Shown: positions 27,055-36,333 of the stretch, one piece after another
Numbering within the stretch: the first letter of the stretch is position 1
Layout of the letters: every line of letters begins with the position of its first letter
DNA from: an uncultured Monoglobus sp.
GTDB lineage: Bacteria > Bacillota > Clostridia > Monoglobales > Monoglobaceae
Assembly: GCA_947585115.1 (NCBI GenBank)
Contig: CANPWW010000010.1
Location: 1 to 44,367 of the forward strand
Reading direction: 5' to 3'
DNA length: 44,367 bases
The notes under the pieces: model-generated
The model's database searches: none
Seen by the model: the letters and a program-made list of their open reading frames with translations, nothing else
What the model was told of the DNA's origin: nothing
Program-made: the position numbers and the translations under genes

Positions 27055-29630
27055 TATTTATGTGCTTCACCCCGTCCTTTTGTTCTTTTAAGTTTCGCAA
27101 GTCCCGCGAGGACGCCGCTTTCGCCGGAATATCTTTTAAGTGCCGCAAATGCCGCCAAAGTGATAAGCGTCAGCAGCGATATAAGCAGCGAGACGCCGAA
27201 TCCCAGCACATGGTATTTGAGCTTTATATGATGCTCGCCCTCTCCGGCGGGAATCCCCATAAACACGGTCTGAACGCATACAGGCTCGGTCTTTTTACCG
27301 TCAACATAAGCGGTCCAGCCCTCCTCATATGGGATCGAGGTAAAGAGCATTTCGCCGCTGTCGAGTTTCACGTCGCCCTCAATAGAAGAGCCGCTGTGCT
27401 CCGTGACCTTCAGCCGTTTTTCATCGGGTATGCTCCGCAACGCCTTGTCCAGCACATCGGTTTCGATTTTCGCGACTCTCGCGTTTTTCGAAAGCGCGGG
27501 GTCGGTAAAACTGATTTTAACCTGTTCCCCGGCGTTAAAGCTGCCGAGATAAAACACTTTTTTGCCGATACCCGTGTCGTACCCGTAGCCTCGGTTTGCT
27601 CCGTTCACGCTGAGCCGCGGAACGCCGTCATAGTTTCTGGCAAAGTCCGCGTAGTACATGCCGCTTTCCAAAGCGGTGAATTCAACCGCGTTTCCACCGT
27701 CCGCGGTGCGGGCCGGTGTCACGTTTTTAAATATAAACTGTCCCAGCAGTTTTTGAGCAAAATAATTTTCGTTGTCAAGGGCGTTGCCCGCGTTTGTGTA
27801 ATCGGATTGTATGTCGTTGTCTGCCGCGAAACCTATTTCCATGGCATAAGGATTTTCATATACCTTGTTTTCTCCCTGATCCTCGATCAGAGTATAGCTG
27901 TCATTTATTTTATCTTTTGAGATAACATATTTAACGCCGAGCAGCGTGTCGGTAAGTATGGTGGAACCCTGATAGCGGGAGCAGATGTACTCCTGTCTCA
28001 TGCCCATATCGAAATCGAATCTGAGTATGTTGTTATTATAGGTCGAGCTGTAATGCGTTATGCCGTTTAATCCAAAGCTCATATTGTCATTATCGGTGCG
28101 CAAAAATGTTTTTTCCGCGCGATAAAATCCGTCGTCCCAATTTTTAACGCAGTCCGCGGCCTCGGCAATGCCGTCAATCTCGCTCCGATATTCGGTATAC
28201 GTTGTGTACCCAAACTCGCGGTCAAGCCCTTTGAGGGTCGAATATCCGTTCACGGTAAGCTCCGCGCAGGTAAGCAAAACCATAACGGCGCAGACGGGCG
28301 GCGCGAATTTTTTTCCGCAAAAGCATATCACCGCTATCCCGATGATATAAGCCGCCGCGAAAGCAAGACTTAAATAAGCCCGATCCGGGAATTTTATGAC
28401 CTGCTTGTCGAATATCAAAACAGCCGCGAGCAGAGCCGCGTATACCGCCGCTCCCGCGATGATCAGCGGGCGTTTGGCGCCGCGCAGACGAATAAATCCG
28501 CTGTATGCCGTTAAGACGGCAAAAAAGCAAAACACGTAGGCGTATCTGTAAGGGAACCAGTTGGGATATTTGAACACGTGCCACGCGATATCGATATTTT
28601 TGACAAAAAAGCTTGCGATCAGTATGGCGAACACGCACAGTGAGGCGATCTTGGCGCGCGGCTTTATTTTATTGTTAAAGAAATATATCACCGACATAGC
28701 CCCGCAGAGCATGCCGCAGAATATGCTCGGCGCCCCTTTGTTTGTTATGCTGTCATACTGGCCTATGAACAATCGGCGCGGTATTTCAAAAATATTAACG
28801 TTCCAGAAACCCTCCGCGGTATACGTGTTCGACGCCAGCTTGCCGCCCAGCATATTAAGAAACGTGGGCAGCAGTATCACGCACGCAAGCAGCAGGCAAA
28901 CCGCTCCCGAGCCGATCAGTATCAAAGATTTTTTCACAAAATCCCCGACGCTCTTTTTCCCGCCCGCTGTCACGTATCTGTAAATATAATAGATCACCGA
29001 AAATATCGCCGTCATATAAGCGGTATAATAATTCGAGAACAAAGTCACGGCAAATGATATAATAAACAGAAACGGAGACCGTCCGCGGATAACCCGCTCA
29101 ATGCCGAGAAGCACTATCGGCAGCCAGATCACCGCATCAAGCCACATTATGCACATTCCGTACAACATCGAGTAGGACATGAGCGCGTAGCAGCAGGAAA
29201 ACAGCACAGTCGACAGATCGCACCGTTTAAACGCGTGACGCAGGAAAATAGCGAAAGTCAATCCGCACGCGCCGATCTTAAGCACGGTGATCAGCGCCAG
29301 CCCCGCGGGCATAGCCTTCTGGGGGAAGAAAATCATCAAAAGCGAAAACGGGCTTGAGAGATAATAGGTGAAAAGCCCGTATACGCTTCCGCCCATTTCC
29401 TTTGTAAAGGAATAAAAAATATTCGCCTGCCCGGTCAATACCCTGTGGAAATACGCGAAGAACTCACCGTATTGGTCGTCCATGTCCATCACCAGCACGG
29501 TCTTGTCGCCGAACGGATAGATCTTTAACAGCGCGTACACTATTATCATGCACAAAAGCGGCAGCGCGAAAGACAGCGCATACACGCATGTTTTTTTCTT
29601 TTTTGGGGTTTTTAAAAACTCGGTTATCAT
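27054..29630 (-). CDS. YfhO-family membrane glycosyltransferase (copy 1)
   Basis: 858 aa. About 12–13 helices over the first 480 residues are followed by a large outer domain (about 490–820) and one final helix. The first outer loop has LVMDMDDQYGEFFAYFHRVL (residues about 46–65) and FYSFTKEMGGSVYGLFTYYL, matching YfhO proteins (PF09586). In Bacillus/Listeria YfhO-type proteins transfer sugars from undecaprenyl phosphate to lipoteichoic or wall polymers. The acidic D-x-D-D-Q-Y loop is a plausible active site (inference). AAGGAG precedes the ATG. It overlaps the second YfhO gene by ATGA and GtrA by one base. Its base composition is GC-richer than copy 2. Confidence 0.92.
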   Translation of the reverse strand: MITEFLKTPKKKKTCVYALSFALPLLCMIIVYALLKIYPFGDKTVLVMDMDDQYGEFFAYFHRVLTGQANIFYSFTKEMGGSVYGLFTYYLSSPFSLLMIFFPQKAMPAGLALITVLKIGACGLTFAIFLRHAFKRCDLSTVLFSCCYALMSYSMLYGMCIMWLDAVIWLPIVLLGIERVIRGRSPFLFIISFAVTLFSNYYTAYMTAIFSVIYYIYRYVTAGGKKSVGDFVKKSLILIGSGAVCLLLACVILLPTFLNMLGGKLASNTYTAEGFWNVNIFEIPRRLFIGQYDSITNKGAPSIFCGMLCGAMSVIYFFNNKIKPRAKIASLCVFAILIASFFVKNIDIAWHVFKYPNWFPYRYAYVFCFFAVLTAYSGFIRLRGAKRPLIIAGAAVYAALLAAVLIFDKQVIKFPDRAYLSLAFAAAYIIGIAVICFCGKKFAPPVCAVMVLLTCAELTVNGYSTLKGLDREFGYTTYTEYRSEIDGIAEAADCVKNWDDGFYRAEKTFLRTDNDNMSFGLNGITHYSSTYNNNILRFDFDMGMRQEYICSRYQGSTILTDTLLGVKYVISKDKINDSYTLIEDQGENKVYENPYAMEIGFAADNDIQSDYTNAGNALDNENYFAQKLLGQFIFKNVTPARTADGGNAVEFTALESGMYYADFARNYDGVPRLSVNGANRGYGYDTGIGKKVFYLGSFNAGEQVKISFTDPALSKNARVAKIETDVLDKALRSIPDEKRLKVTEHSGSSIEGDVKLDSGEMLFTSIPYEEGWTAYVDGKKTEPVCVQTVFMGIPAGEGEHHIKLKYHVLGFGVSLLISLLTLITLAAFAALKRYSGESGVLAGLAKLKRTKGRGEAHK

Positions 29631-32182
29631 TTTATTTCTCCTTTCGTTCTTCTTAAAACGAAGGCTTTTATTTTTTCTTTATTTGCAAAAGCGATCAACG
29701 CCAACAGCGTGATGAGGGACACAGCGAAGGAAATTCTGAGCCCGGGAGCATGGAACTTGAGCTTAATTTGGTGGTTCCCCGCTCCCGCGGGAACAGCAAT
29801 GAACGTGTCAAACGCCTTAAAAAACTCTGTCTTTTCGCCGTCAACATAAGCCGTCCATCCTTTTTCGTATGGAATAGAGGTGAATATCACCTCTTCGTCA
29901 TCGAGGATTATGTCACCCTCAAGCCAAGTGTTGCCGTAATCCGTAATATTCAGTCGGCTCTCGGTTTTTATTCCGTCCGTACCGTTTTTCAAAGCGGTCA
30001 TGTCAATCATTGCAGCCATCACATTCCGGGATAGTTGTTTATCGCTAAAGCTTATTTTAACCGTATCGTTTCGGCCCAATTTGCCGATATAATATACTCT
30101 TTTTTCCTCTCCGAAATCATAATTATAGCTCCTTTTGATTCCGTTCACTTCCGCGTTCAAATCACCCCTGTAATATTGGCCGAGATCAATATAGTACGCT
30201 CCGTTTTCATTCGCCTTAAACTCCACCGCCATGCCGTTATCGGCAGGCTCGGCTGCATGAATGTCTTTAAATATATTATCCCCCTCTAATAAAATTGTTG
30301 ACAATTTATTTTGATTATCAAACACTGTGTTTTCGTTAGGGAGAGCGCTTAACGCTTTGTTCGAGGCCGCAAGACCAATTCCCAAAACGTAGGGATTTTT
30401 GTAAATCGAGTTTGTATCATCGCGTTTTATGAGTTCGTAGTTATCGTTGATTTTTGTATTTGGTTTTGTTATTATATAACGAAAATCCAATATGCTGTCC
30501 GTCAGCATCGTTGAGCCATGGTACTTAGCCGATACGCCTACTCGGCGCATTCCTAAAGCATCAAAAAAGTTAAAAATATTACTGTTAAAAGTTGACGTAT
30601 AAGAAGTGGCTCCTCTTATTCCACAACTCATATTCTCATTAAATCCGCTGCGCGAATATGTTTTTTCAAACCTGTAAAAATCCTCATCATAATCGGTTAT
30701 ATAATCAACCGCCGACTTTAATTTCCCGACAAATTCGGAGTAAGAGGAGTAATCCGCAGTGGAGAATGTTTTGTAAAGTCCGTTTATCATAACATATCCG
30801 TTAGTCGTCATTTCAACACATGCAACAGTCAACATTGCGCATATTGTGAAAAAACGATGCTTTTTACCAATATGTTTTTCGGCAAAAATCCACACGCCGC
30901 CAATAAAAATCAAAACAAATGTCACAATAGCAAATACCGTATTTTTTATAACGGTTCTATCGAATATAAATACCGCGATCAATATCAACAAATACAACAC
31001 TGTTCCGGCCGCTATCCATAAATAATCATCCCTTTTTAAACTATAGAACGAACGCGCCGCGACATATACGGCAAAAAAGCAAAACACATACGCGTATCTG
31101 TAAGGAAATCCTGTCGGCCAGTGAAACACATGCCATACTTCATCAATTTCTCGAACAAAGAAACTAACAAACAAAACCGCAAAAACAAGAAATGACGCAA
31201 GTTTTTCTCTTATTTTTATTTTGGGATTTAAAAACCAAATCAACACAAGTGTGCCGCATAACGTGCCGCAGAATATGCTCGGCGCCCCATTATTGAAAAT
31301 ACTGTCATATTGACCAACAAATAAACGTCTGGGAATCTCAAATATATTTTCATTCCAGAAGTTTGAAGGCTCATTTAAATCAACTGCAAATTTCCCATCC
31401 AACATACTTATCAGAGTCGGCACGAGAATAGGCGCCGCCAACAACGTACATATTAAAGCCGCGACCGCAAGGATACGCATTTTTTTAAAGAAATCCTTCG
31501 CGCTCTTGTTTTCATCGCTCGAAAAATATCTGAAAAGAAAGTATATAACAGTAAAAATCGCCGTCATATATGCAGTATAATAATTTGAATAAAGCGCAGC
31601 TGTAAACGCAAAAATGAATACAACCGGCGACTTTTTATCAAGCACCCTTTCTATGCCTAAAAGCACAATAGGAAGCCAAACCACGCCATCAAGCCACATG
31701 ATGTTCATCGAGTAAAACAACGGATATGTGGCAAGTGCATAGCTGCAAGAAAACAACACAGTCGTGAGATCGCATTTTTTTGAAGCGTTCGTAATAAATA
31801 CAGCGAAAGTCAAGCCTGCTGTTCCTATTTTCAGCATTGCAATAATAAATATGCAGATTGGCATTTTTTCCTGAGAAAAAAACGCGGCAAGAAGTGAAAA
31901 GGGACTTGAAAGATAGTATGCAAACATTCCGAAAGCATTAGCGCCCATTTCTTTAGTAAATGAATATATTATACTTTCTTTGCCGATTAATACTCTATGC
32001 AAAAAACCGAAAAGTTCAACATATTGTATGTTCATATCACTTACAAGCACTGTATTATTGCCAAACGGATATACTTTTAATATAATATAGATTACAAACA
32101 TGCACAAAAACGGTAGCGCAAAAGACAGCGTATACACGCATGTTTTTTTCTTATCTTTAATTTTAAGCATGCTTATACTCAT
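29627..32182 (-). CDS. YfhO-family membrane glycosyltransferase (copy 2)
   Basis: 851 aa, a full-length paralog of the next gene with the same layout: helices, a first outer loop LVSDMNIQYVELFGFLHRVL and YSFTKEMGANAFGMFAYYLS, a large outer domain, and a final helix. The acidic patch is weaker than in copy 1 (D-M-N-I-Q-Y against D-M-D-D-Q-Y), so the sugar or acceptor may differ. AGGTGGA precedes the ATG. The gene is clearly more AT-rich than copy 1, so if it arose by duplication the duplication is old, or one copy was acquired. The overlap ATGA couples its translation to copy 1. Confidence 0.92.
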   Translation of the reverse strand: MSISMLKIKDKKKTCVYTLSFALPFLCMFVIYIILKVYPFGNNTVLVSDMNIQYVELFGFLHRVLIGKESIIYSFTKEMGANAFGMFAYYLSSPFSLLAAFFSQEKMPICIFIIAMLKIGTAGLTFAVFITNASKKCDLTTVLFSCSYALATYPLFYSMNIMWLDGVVWLPIVLLGIERVLDKKSPVVFIFAFTAALYSNYYTAYMTAIFTVIYFLFRYFSSDENKSAKDFFKKMRILAVAALICTLLAAPILVPTLISMLDGKFAVDLNEPSNFWNENIFEIPRRLFVGQYDSIFNNGAPSIFCGTLCGTLVLIWFLNPKIKIREKLASFLVFAVLFVSFFVREIDEVWHVFHWPTGFPYRYAYVFCFFAVYVAARSFYSLKRDDYLWIAAGTVLYLLILIAVFIFDRTVIKNTVFAIVTFVLIFIGGVWIFAEKHIGKKHRFFTICAMLTVACVEMTTNGYVMINGLYKTFSTADYSSYSEFVGKLKSAVDYITDYDEDFYRFEKTYSRSGFNENMSCGIRGATSYTSTFNSNIFNFFDALGMRRVGVSAKYHGSTMLTDSILDFRYIITKPNTKINDNYELIKRDDTNSIYKNPYVLGIGLAASNKALSALPNENTVFDNQNKLSTILLEGDNIFKDIHAAEPADNGMAVEFKANENGAYYIDLGQYYRGDLNAEVNGIKRSYNYDFGEEKRVYYIGKLGRNDTVKISFSDKQLSRNVMAAMIDMTALKNGTDGIKTESRLNITDYGNTWLEGDIILDDEEVIFTSIPYEKGWTAYVDGEKTEFFKAFDTFIAVPAGAGNHQIKLKFHAPGLRISFAVSLITLLALIAFANKEKIKAFVLRRTKGEIK

Positions 32183-32245
32183 TAAATATCCACCTACATA
32201 TCAGTTTCATATAATATTTATTTTGCAAACAAATTTCGTTTTATT

Positions 32246-33195
32246 TCAATCATTTATACTTTGTTTAAATCTGTTCTCCGCCTCAATCAGACGATATTCA
32301 AAGTCCTGACGGTTTTTTTGAACTATCGTGGACAAGATCAATCCGGAAAAATATGCCTGAATCGCGCTTAAAACCACAAATCCGCACACTATCAAAGTAG
32401 GTATCCGCGGCACCAATCCGGTGTTGAAGTATTCGACAAACACCGGAATAACAAAAGCCGCCGCTATAATAACCAACACAAGCGACAAAAACGAAAAAAA
32501 CTGCTGCGGCTTATAGTTTTTATAAAGCCGCACGATCGTTTTCAGCACCTTAAAACCGTCGGAATAGGTATTGAGCTTTGACTCGCTGCCGGCGGGCCGG
32601 TCGCGGTAATCTATGACCACATTCTCAACGTGCATATTTTTGTCGACCGCATGGATCGTCATCTCGGTCTCTATCTCAAACCCGTGAGACAAAACCGGAA
32701 ATGTTTTGGCAAAATTATAACCAAACGCGCGATAACCTGTCATAACATCTTTTATATCGTTTTTAAAAAGCAAGTTTATGCTCTTCCTGACCACCGTGTT
32801 TCCAAAATTATGAAACGGTCGCTTATTTTCGGTATAATACGTTGACGAAAGGCGGTCGCCGACCACCATATCGGCATTCTTGTTAAGCACCAGATCCGCC
32901 ATTTCCCGCGCGTATTCGGCGGGATATGTGTCATCGCCGTCAGTCATAATGTAACACTCGGCGTCGATCTCGCGGAACATCCTGCGAACAACATTTCCTT
33001 TGCCCTGCAAATACTCACGCCTTAAAATGACCCCCCCCCCCGATCGTTTTTCACGACATTAACGGTATTATCGGTCGAGTTGTTGTCATACACATATATA
33101 ACAGCCTCGGGAAGCGCCTTCCTGAAATCACTTATAACTTTTTCAATTGTTTTTTCCTCGTTGTAGCAAGGTATCAGAACAGCAATTTTATCCAT
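32246..33195 (-). CDS. GT2 polyprenyl-phosphate glycosyltransferase, out of frame at a G11 tract (candidate phase-variable gene)
   Basis: Reading from the ATG at 33195, the protein begins MDKIAVLIPCYNEEKTIEKV and reaches DNNSTDNTV, the nucleotide-sugar site of family 2 transferases. At 33031–33041 lie 11 consecutive G (minus strand). With 11 the frame reaches TAA at 33022–33024 after 57 residues. With 12 (or 9) it continues without a break into GVILRREYLQGKGNVVRRMF, the metal-binding T-D-G-D-D (residues 85–89) and two C-terminal helices, giving about 316 aa. That complete protein is a normal dolichyl/undecaprenyl-phosphate sugar transferase. The ATG overlaps the stop of the upstream GT2 gene by 8 bases. 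Either slipped-strand phase variation (present state OFF) or a sequencing error explains the break. Confidence 0.88.
33031..33041 (-). repeat. Homopolymer of 11 G (C on the plus strand) inside a glycosyltransferase gene
   Basis: 11 consecutive C on the plus strand, with no comparable G or C run noticed elsewhere in the window. It lies in a variable loop after the nucleotide-binding motif, where added Gly residues would be tolerated. Confidence 0.95.
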
Positions 33196-34153
33196 TATCG
33201 TTTTCCCTTTTATTTAAATTTTTATTAATATTGGCATCTTTAATAATATATAACGGACGGCGTTTTGTCTCAAGATACGTCTTTGACAGGTACTGGCCCA
33301 AAATTCCGATCGACAGCAGCTGAAGGCCGCCCACAAGCAGTATGACGCAGATCATCGAAGGCCAGCCGTAGGCGCTGCCTCCGTATATCAGCTGTCTGAT
33401 TATTATAAATATTATGCCTATGATCGACACGAAAAACAGAATTATTCCCATCAGCGACGACAGCGCCAGCGGCGCGGTCGAAAAGCCCACGATACCGTCG
33501 ATCGAATATTTGAAAAGTTTCCAAAACGACCATTTGGTCTCTCCGGCGCTGCGGTTTATGTTCTCGTAGCCTATCCATTTTGTCTCAAAGCCGACCCACG
33601 AAAATATGCCCTTTGAAAATCTGTTATACTCGCACATATCGAGAACGCTGTCAACCATGCGTCTTGACATGAGCCTGAAATCCCGCGCGCCGTCCACGAT
33701 CTCGGTCTGGGATATATGATTTATCAGCTTATAAAACGCATGCGCGAACAGCGAGCGTATCTTTGCCTCGCCCTTTCGGTTCACCCGCCGAGTGGCCGCG
33801 CAGTCATACTCTCCATTCTTCACGATATCGTACATCTCAGGAATAAGCGACGGCGGATCCTGCAGATCAACGTCCATGATAACCACATAGCCGCCCGACG
33901 CGTTTTCCATTCCGGCGTACATTGCGCCTTCTTTTCCGAAGTTCCTGGAAAAGGAAATATATTTAACGCGCTTGTCCTTTTCGGAAAGACCGCGGATAAC
34001 CTCCTCGGTTTTATCCTTGGAGCCGTCGTTCACAAATATAAACTCAAACTCAACGCCGGACATACCCTCCGCGACCTTTGCTATCTCGCGATAAAATATA
34101 GGAACGGCTTCCTCCTCGTTAAAGCACGGAACTATGACGGATATTTTTTCCAT
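33188..34153 (-). CDS. GT2 undecaprenyl-phosphate glycosyltransferase (GtrB/CsbB type)
   Basis: 321 aa. The catalytic domain is at about 1–220: SVIVPCFNEEEAVPIFY at the start, V-N-D-G-S-K-D near 41–47, and the metal-binding MDVDLQDPP near 93–101. The R-F-S-K-G-I-F-S-W-V-G motif and two C-terminal helices (about 230–255 and 265–290) follow, as in GtrB, CsbB and YkoT. The enzyme would load a sugar from a nucleotide donor onto undecaprenyl phosphate at the inner face. It lies just upstream of the second GT2 gene, overlapping it by 8 bases, and 21 bases after the large membrane protein. Confidence 0.93.
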   Translation of the reverse strand: MEKISVIVPCFNEEEAVPIFYREIAKVAEGMSGVEFEFIFVNDGSKDKTEEVIRGLSEKDKRVKYISFSRNFGKEGAMYAGMENASGGYVVIMDVDLQDPPSLIPEMYDIVKNGEYDCAATRRVNRKGEAKIRSLFAHAFYKLINHISQTEIVDGARDFRLMSRRMVDSVLDMCEYNRFSKGIFSWVGFETKWIGYENINRSAGETKWSFWKLFKYSIDGIVGFSTAPLALSSLMGIILFFVSIIGIIFIIIRQLIYGGSAYGWPSMICVILLVGGLQLLSIGILGQYLSKTYLETKRRPLYIIKDANINKNLNKRENDNG

Positions 34154-34174
34154 AATCTACCTCTTTTCAAATGA

Positions 34175-36091
34175 CTAATCAACTTTGTAAAGCTTTATTC
34201 CGCCTTGGTCGTAAACCTTGTCAAGCCCGCTGAACGCGGATTGGTTGACTTTCAGGTTCGAAAGCTCATTGTTTGACAGCACAACGTAATCAATATCATT
34301 TTGACGCGCGACATTTTTGAGCTTCTCGCTGTCGGACGCGCCGTATAAATCGTTCAGAACCTTCTTCCTCTCGGAAACAAGGTTTCCGTACCCGTGAGAG
34401 CCCATCCACATTTCTCCGCCGAAATACATCTGGCGGCCCGCCAGCACCGCGGTAGGATTCAGGTGATTGTAATACGCGGCGAAAGTCGCCCGCTTTTCGG
34501 TATTGTCCTTGACAAATTCAGCGTATTCAAGATCTGCTTTTGAGAATGTCTGGTACATCGCTCCCGAGTGATACTCGCGGCCTATAGTCAGCGCGCCCGA
34601 CACCGTGCCGGCAAGGATAACGAGGGCGGCAAGGAAATATCGGCCCTTCACGCCCTTGAGCTTGTCGAACAGCACAAGAAAATACTCGCTGATTACAATC
34701 AGGAAAATCATATAAGACACAAAGAACAGCTTGTTGTTGTCATATGCCAAAGGCTGGAACAAGATCAGCTCGGCGATAACGAATATGAGAGCCGCGCCGC
34801 ACATAACGATCTTGTTTCGCTTTCCTGTGTTTAAGAACGCGGGAACAACAAACAACGCGGCGATTCCCCAGTTCTTGATCCAGAACCAGAAATTCGGGTC
34901 CTGCTCGTTTACCCAGAACGGCGCGAACTTTACAAACCCTTCCGAGCCCGCCTGACTGAATGTCCAAATAAACAGCTGCGGCAGCGCCATGGCGATTGTG
35001 ATACCGCCAAAACAAAGCCAGTTTATAAAGTCGTTTTTCTTGTCTTTTGACATTATCATATCCGCGGCAAACGCGGCGACCGATATAATACCCAGACCCA
35101 TAAACGAGTGGGTGTGGATCATGGGCATGCAGCCGGCTATAACGCCGAGAAATATAAACGCGCTTCTTTTCCTTGATTCCCACGCGTCGAGCAGCAGCCA
35201 CAGCGTAAACGTCAGATATGTCCAGCCGGCCATTGTGGTGCGCTGAGGAATGATCATATCGCAGATGGGATTGGCCCATCTGATATTTTCCTCGTTATAA
35301 TTTGTCGGAGTGTGATAATAGTCGTTAAAAATTTTGGTAAACGCCGTGTGATCCGCCTTGGCGCCCTCAAAGAAGTAAGCGAAACCGAAGCCGCCTCCCA
35401 CAAAGAACAGTACGGTCGCCAGTATCGCGGCACTGCGGCGCTTGACGAGCTTGTACGCCAGAAAATAGAAACCCATCGCGAGCAGAATGCAGCACACATA
35501 GCTGGGTACCAAAACGGCCCAACGCAGCGGCGTTCCAAACAGAAACAAGCTTGACGACAGAGTGTCGATCAAAAACGGATATCCGAGGCGCTGACCCAAA
35601 AGCAGATTGTGAGAGGGAGGAAAAACACCTCTTTCGGCAACGCTTGTTATAATTCCCATGTGCATGGCAAGATCGCCGTATGTCGACTGACCGGTGGAAA
35701 CAGCGCCGCCCTCATACGGAGCCATAACATGATTCGTGAGAAGCACCCACATAACTATCGAGACAGGCAAGATAAGACAAAGAAATATTAATGCCGTCAT
35801 CGGTGCCTCGGATTTATTATAGCGTATATTACTTTTGATTTGATTAATACTTTTCTTTTTGAGATAAAACAATAAAATATACGCGCCAATGAACACCGCC
35901 AGCAATATCAGATGAGCGGCGATCGAAAAACCGAAAATAAAGGCAAACGGTATTATGCCCCACATCAGCCCGAGAGTACCGATCAAACCTCCGGCCCAGG
36001 CCTGAAAAAATATATCCTTATCTTTAAAATACAAGTTCGAGTATAAAAATCCCGTCAGCAAAAACAGAATATATATCAAAACTCCAAACAT
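34175..36091 (-). CDS. Large polytopic membrane protein, GT-C-like
   Basis: 638 aa from the ATG at 36091 (MFGVLIYILF), which has AAAGGG 9 bases before it. An in-frame ATG at 36142 exists but has no ribosome binding site. About 13 helices run to residue 490. A first large outer loop at about 120–165 contains GQSTYGDLAMHMGIITSVAE, where Asp and His are placed as in GT-C enzymes, and QRLGYPFLIDTLSS follows. A soluble C-terminal part of about 110 residues lies outside. It is the first gene after the strong promoter at 36180–36208. Its role as a membrane glycosyltransferase is inferred from layout and neighbours. Confidence 0.75.
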   Translation of the reverse strand: MFGVLIYILFLLTGFLYSNLYFKDKDIFFQAWAGGLIGTLGLMWGIIPFAFIFGFSIAAHLILLAVFIGAYILLFYLKKKSINQIKSNIRYNKSEAPMTALIFLCLILPVSIVMWVLLTNHVMAPYEGGAVSTGQSTYGDLAMHMGIITSVAERGVFPPSHNLLLGQRLGYPFLIDTLSSSLFLFGTPLRWAVLVPSYVCCILLAMGFYFLAYKLVKRRSAAILATVLFFVGGGFGFAYFFEGAKADHTAFTKIFNDYYHTPTNYNEENIRWANPICDMIIPQRTTMAGWTYLTFTLWLLLDAWESRKRSAFIFLGVIAGCMPMIHTHSFMGLGIISVAAFAADMIMSKDKKNDFINWLCFGGITIAMALPQLFIWTFSQAGSEGFVKFAPFWVNEQDPNFWFWIKNWGIAALFVVPAFLNTGKRNKIVMCGAALIFVIAELILFQPLAYDNNKLFFVSYMIFLIVISEYFLVLFDKLKGVKGRYFLAALVILAGTVSGALTIGREYHSGAMYQTFSKADLEYAEFVKDNTEKRATFAAYYNHLNPTAVLAGRQMYFGGEMWMGSHGYGNLVSERKKVLNDLYGASDSEKLKNVARQNDIDYVVLSNNELSNLKVNQSAFSGLDKVYDQGGIKLYKVD

Positions 36092-36179
36092 ATTATCAAA
36101 CCCTTTCGCAATATATTTTACGTTTATCTTTCGGTCGGTCATTATAAAAGATTTTTACACATAACACACCATATTACTA

Positions 36180-36208
36180 ATTTTACAACGAAATCTTACG
36201 AATGTCAA
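36180..36208 (-). promoter_or_regulatory. Strong promoter of the glycan locus
   Basis: On the minus strand a consensus TTGACA (36203–36208) and TAAAAT (36180–36185) are spaced by 17 bases. It is the only clear promoter before the leftward series of membrane and glycosyltransferase genes (36.1 to 25 kb). Confidence 0.85.
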
Positions 36209-36288
36209 TGTTTTTTTGGAATATACTTCTATTTTCGGCATTATAATCATTTTTTACACATGTTGCTAAAACCTTTGGATGTTTTATA

Positions 36289-36318
36289 CAAAAAAAGAGG
36301 TCCCTTTCGGGACCTCTT
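36289..36318 (-). terminator. Rho-independent terminator of the SLH-protein gene
   Basis: Perfect 10-bp stem AAGAGGTCCC (36295–36304) with GGGACCTCTT (36309–36318), 4-base loop, followed by a run of T in the minus direction. It lies 16 bases after the stop codon. Confidence 0.93.
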
Positions 36319-36333
36319 GAATTTCAACTTATA

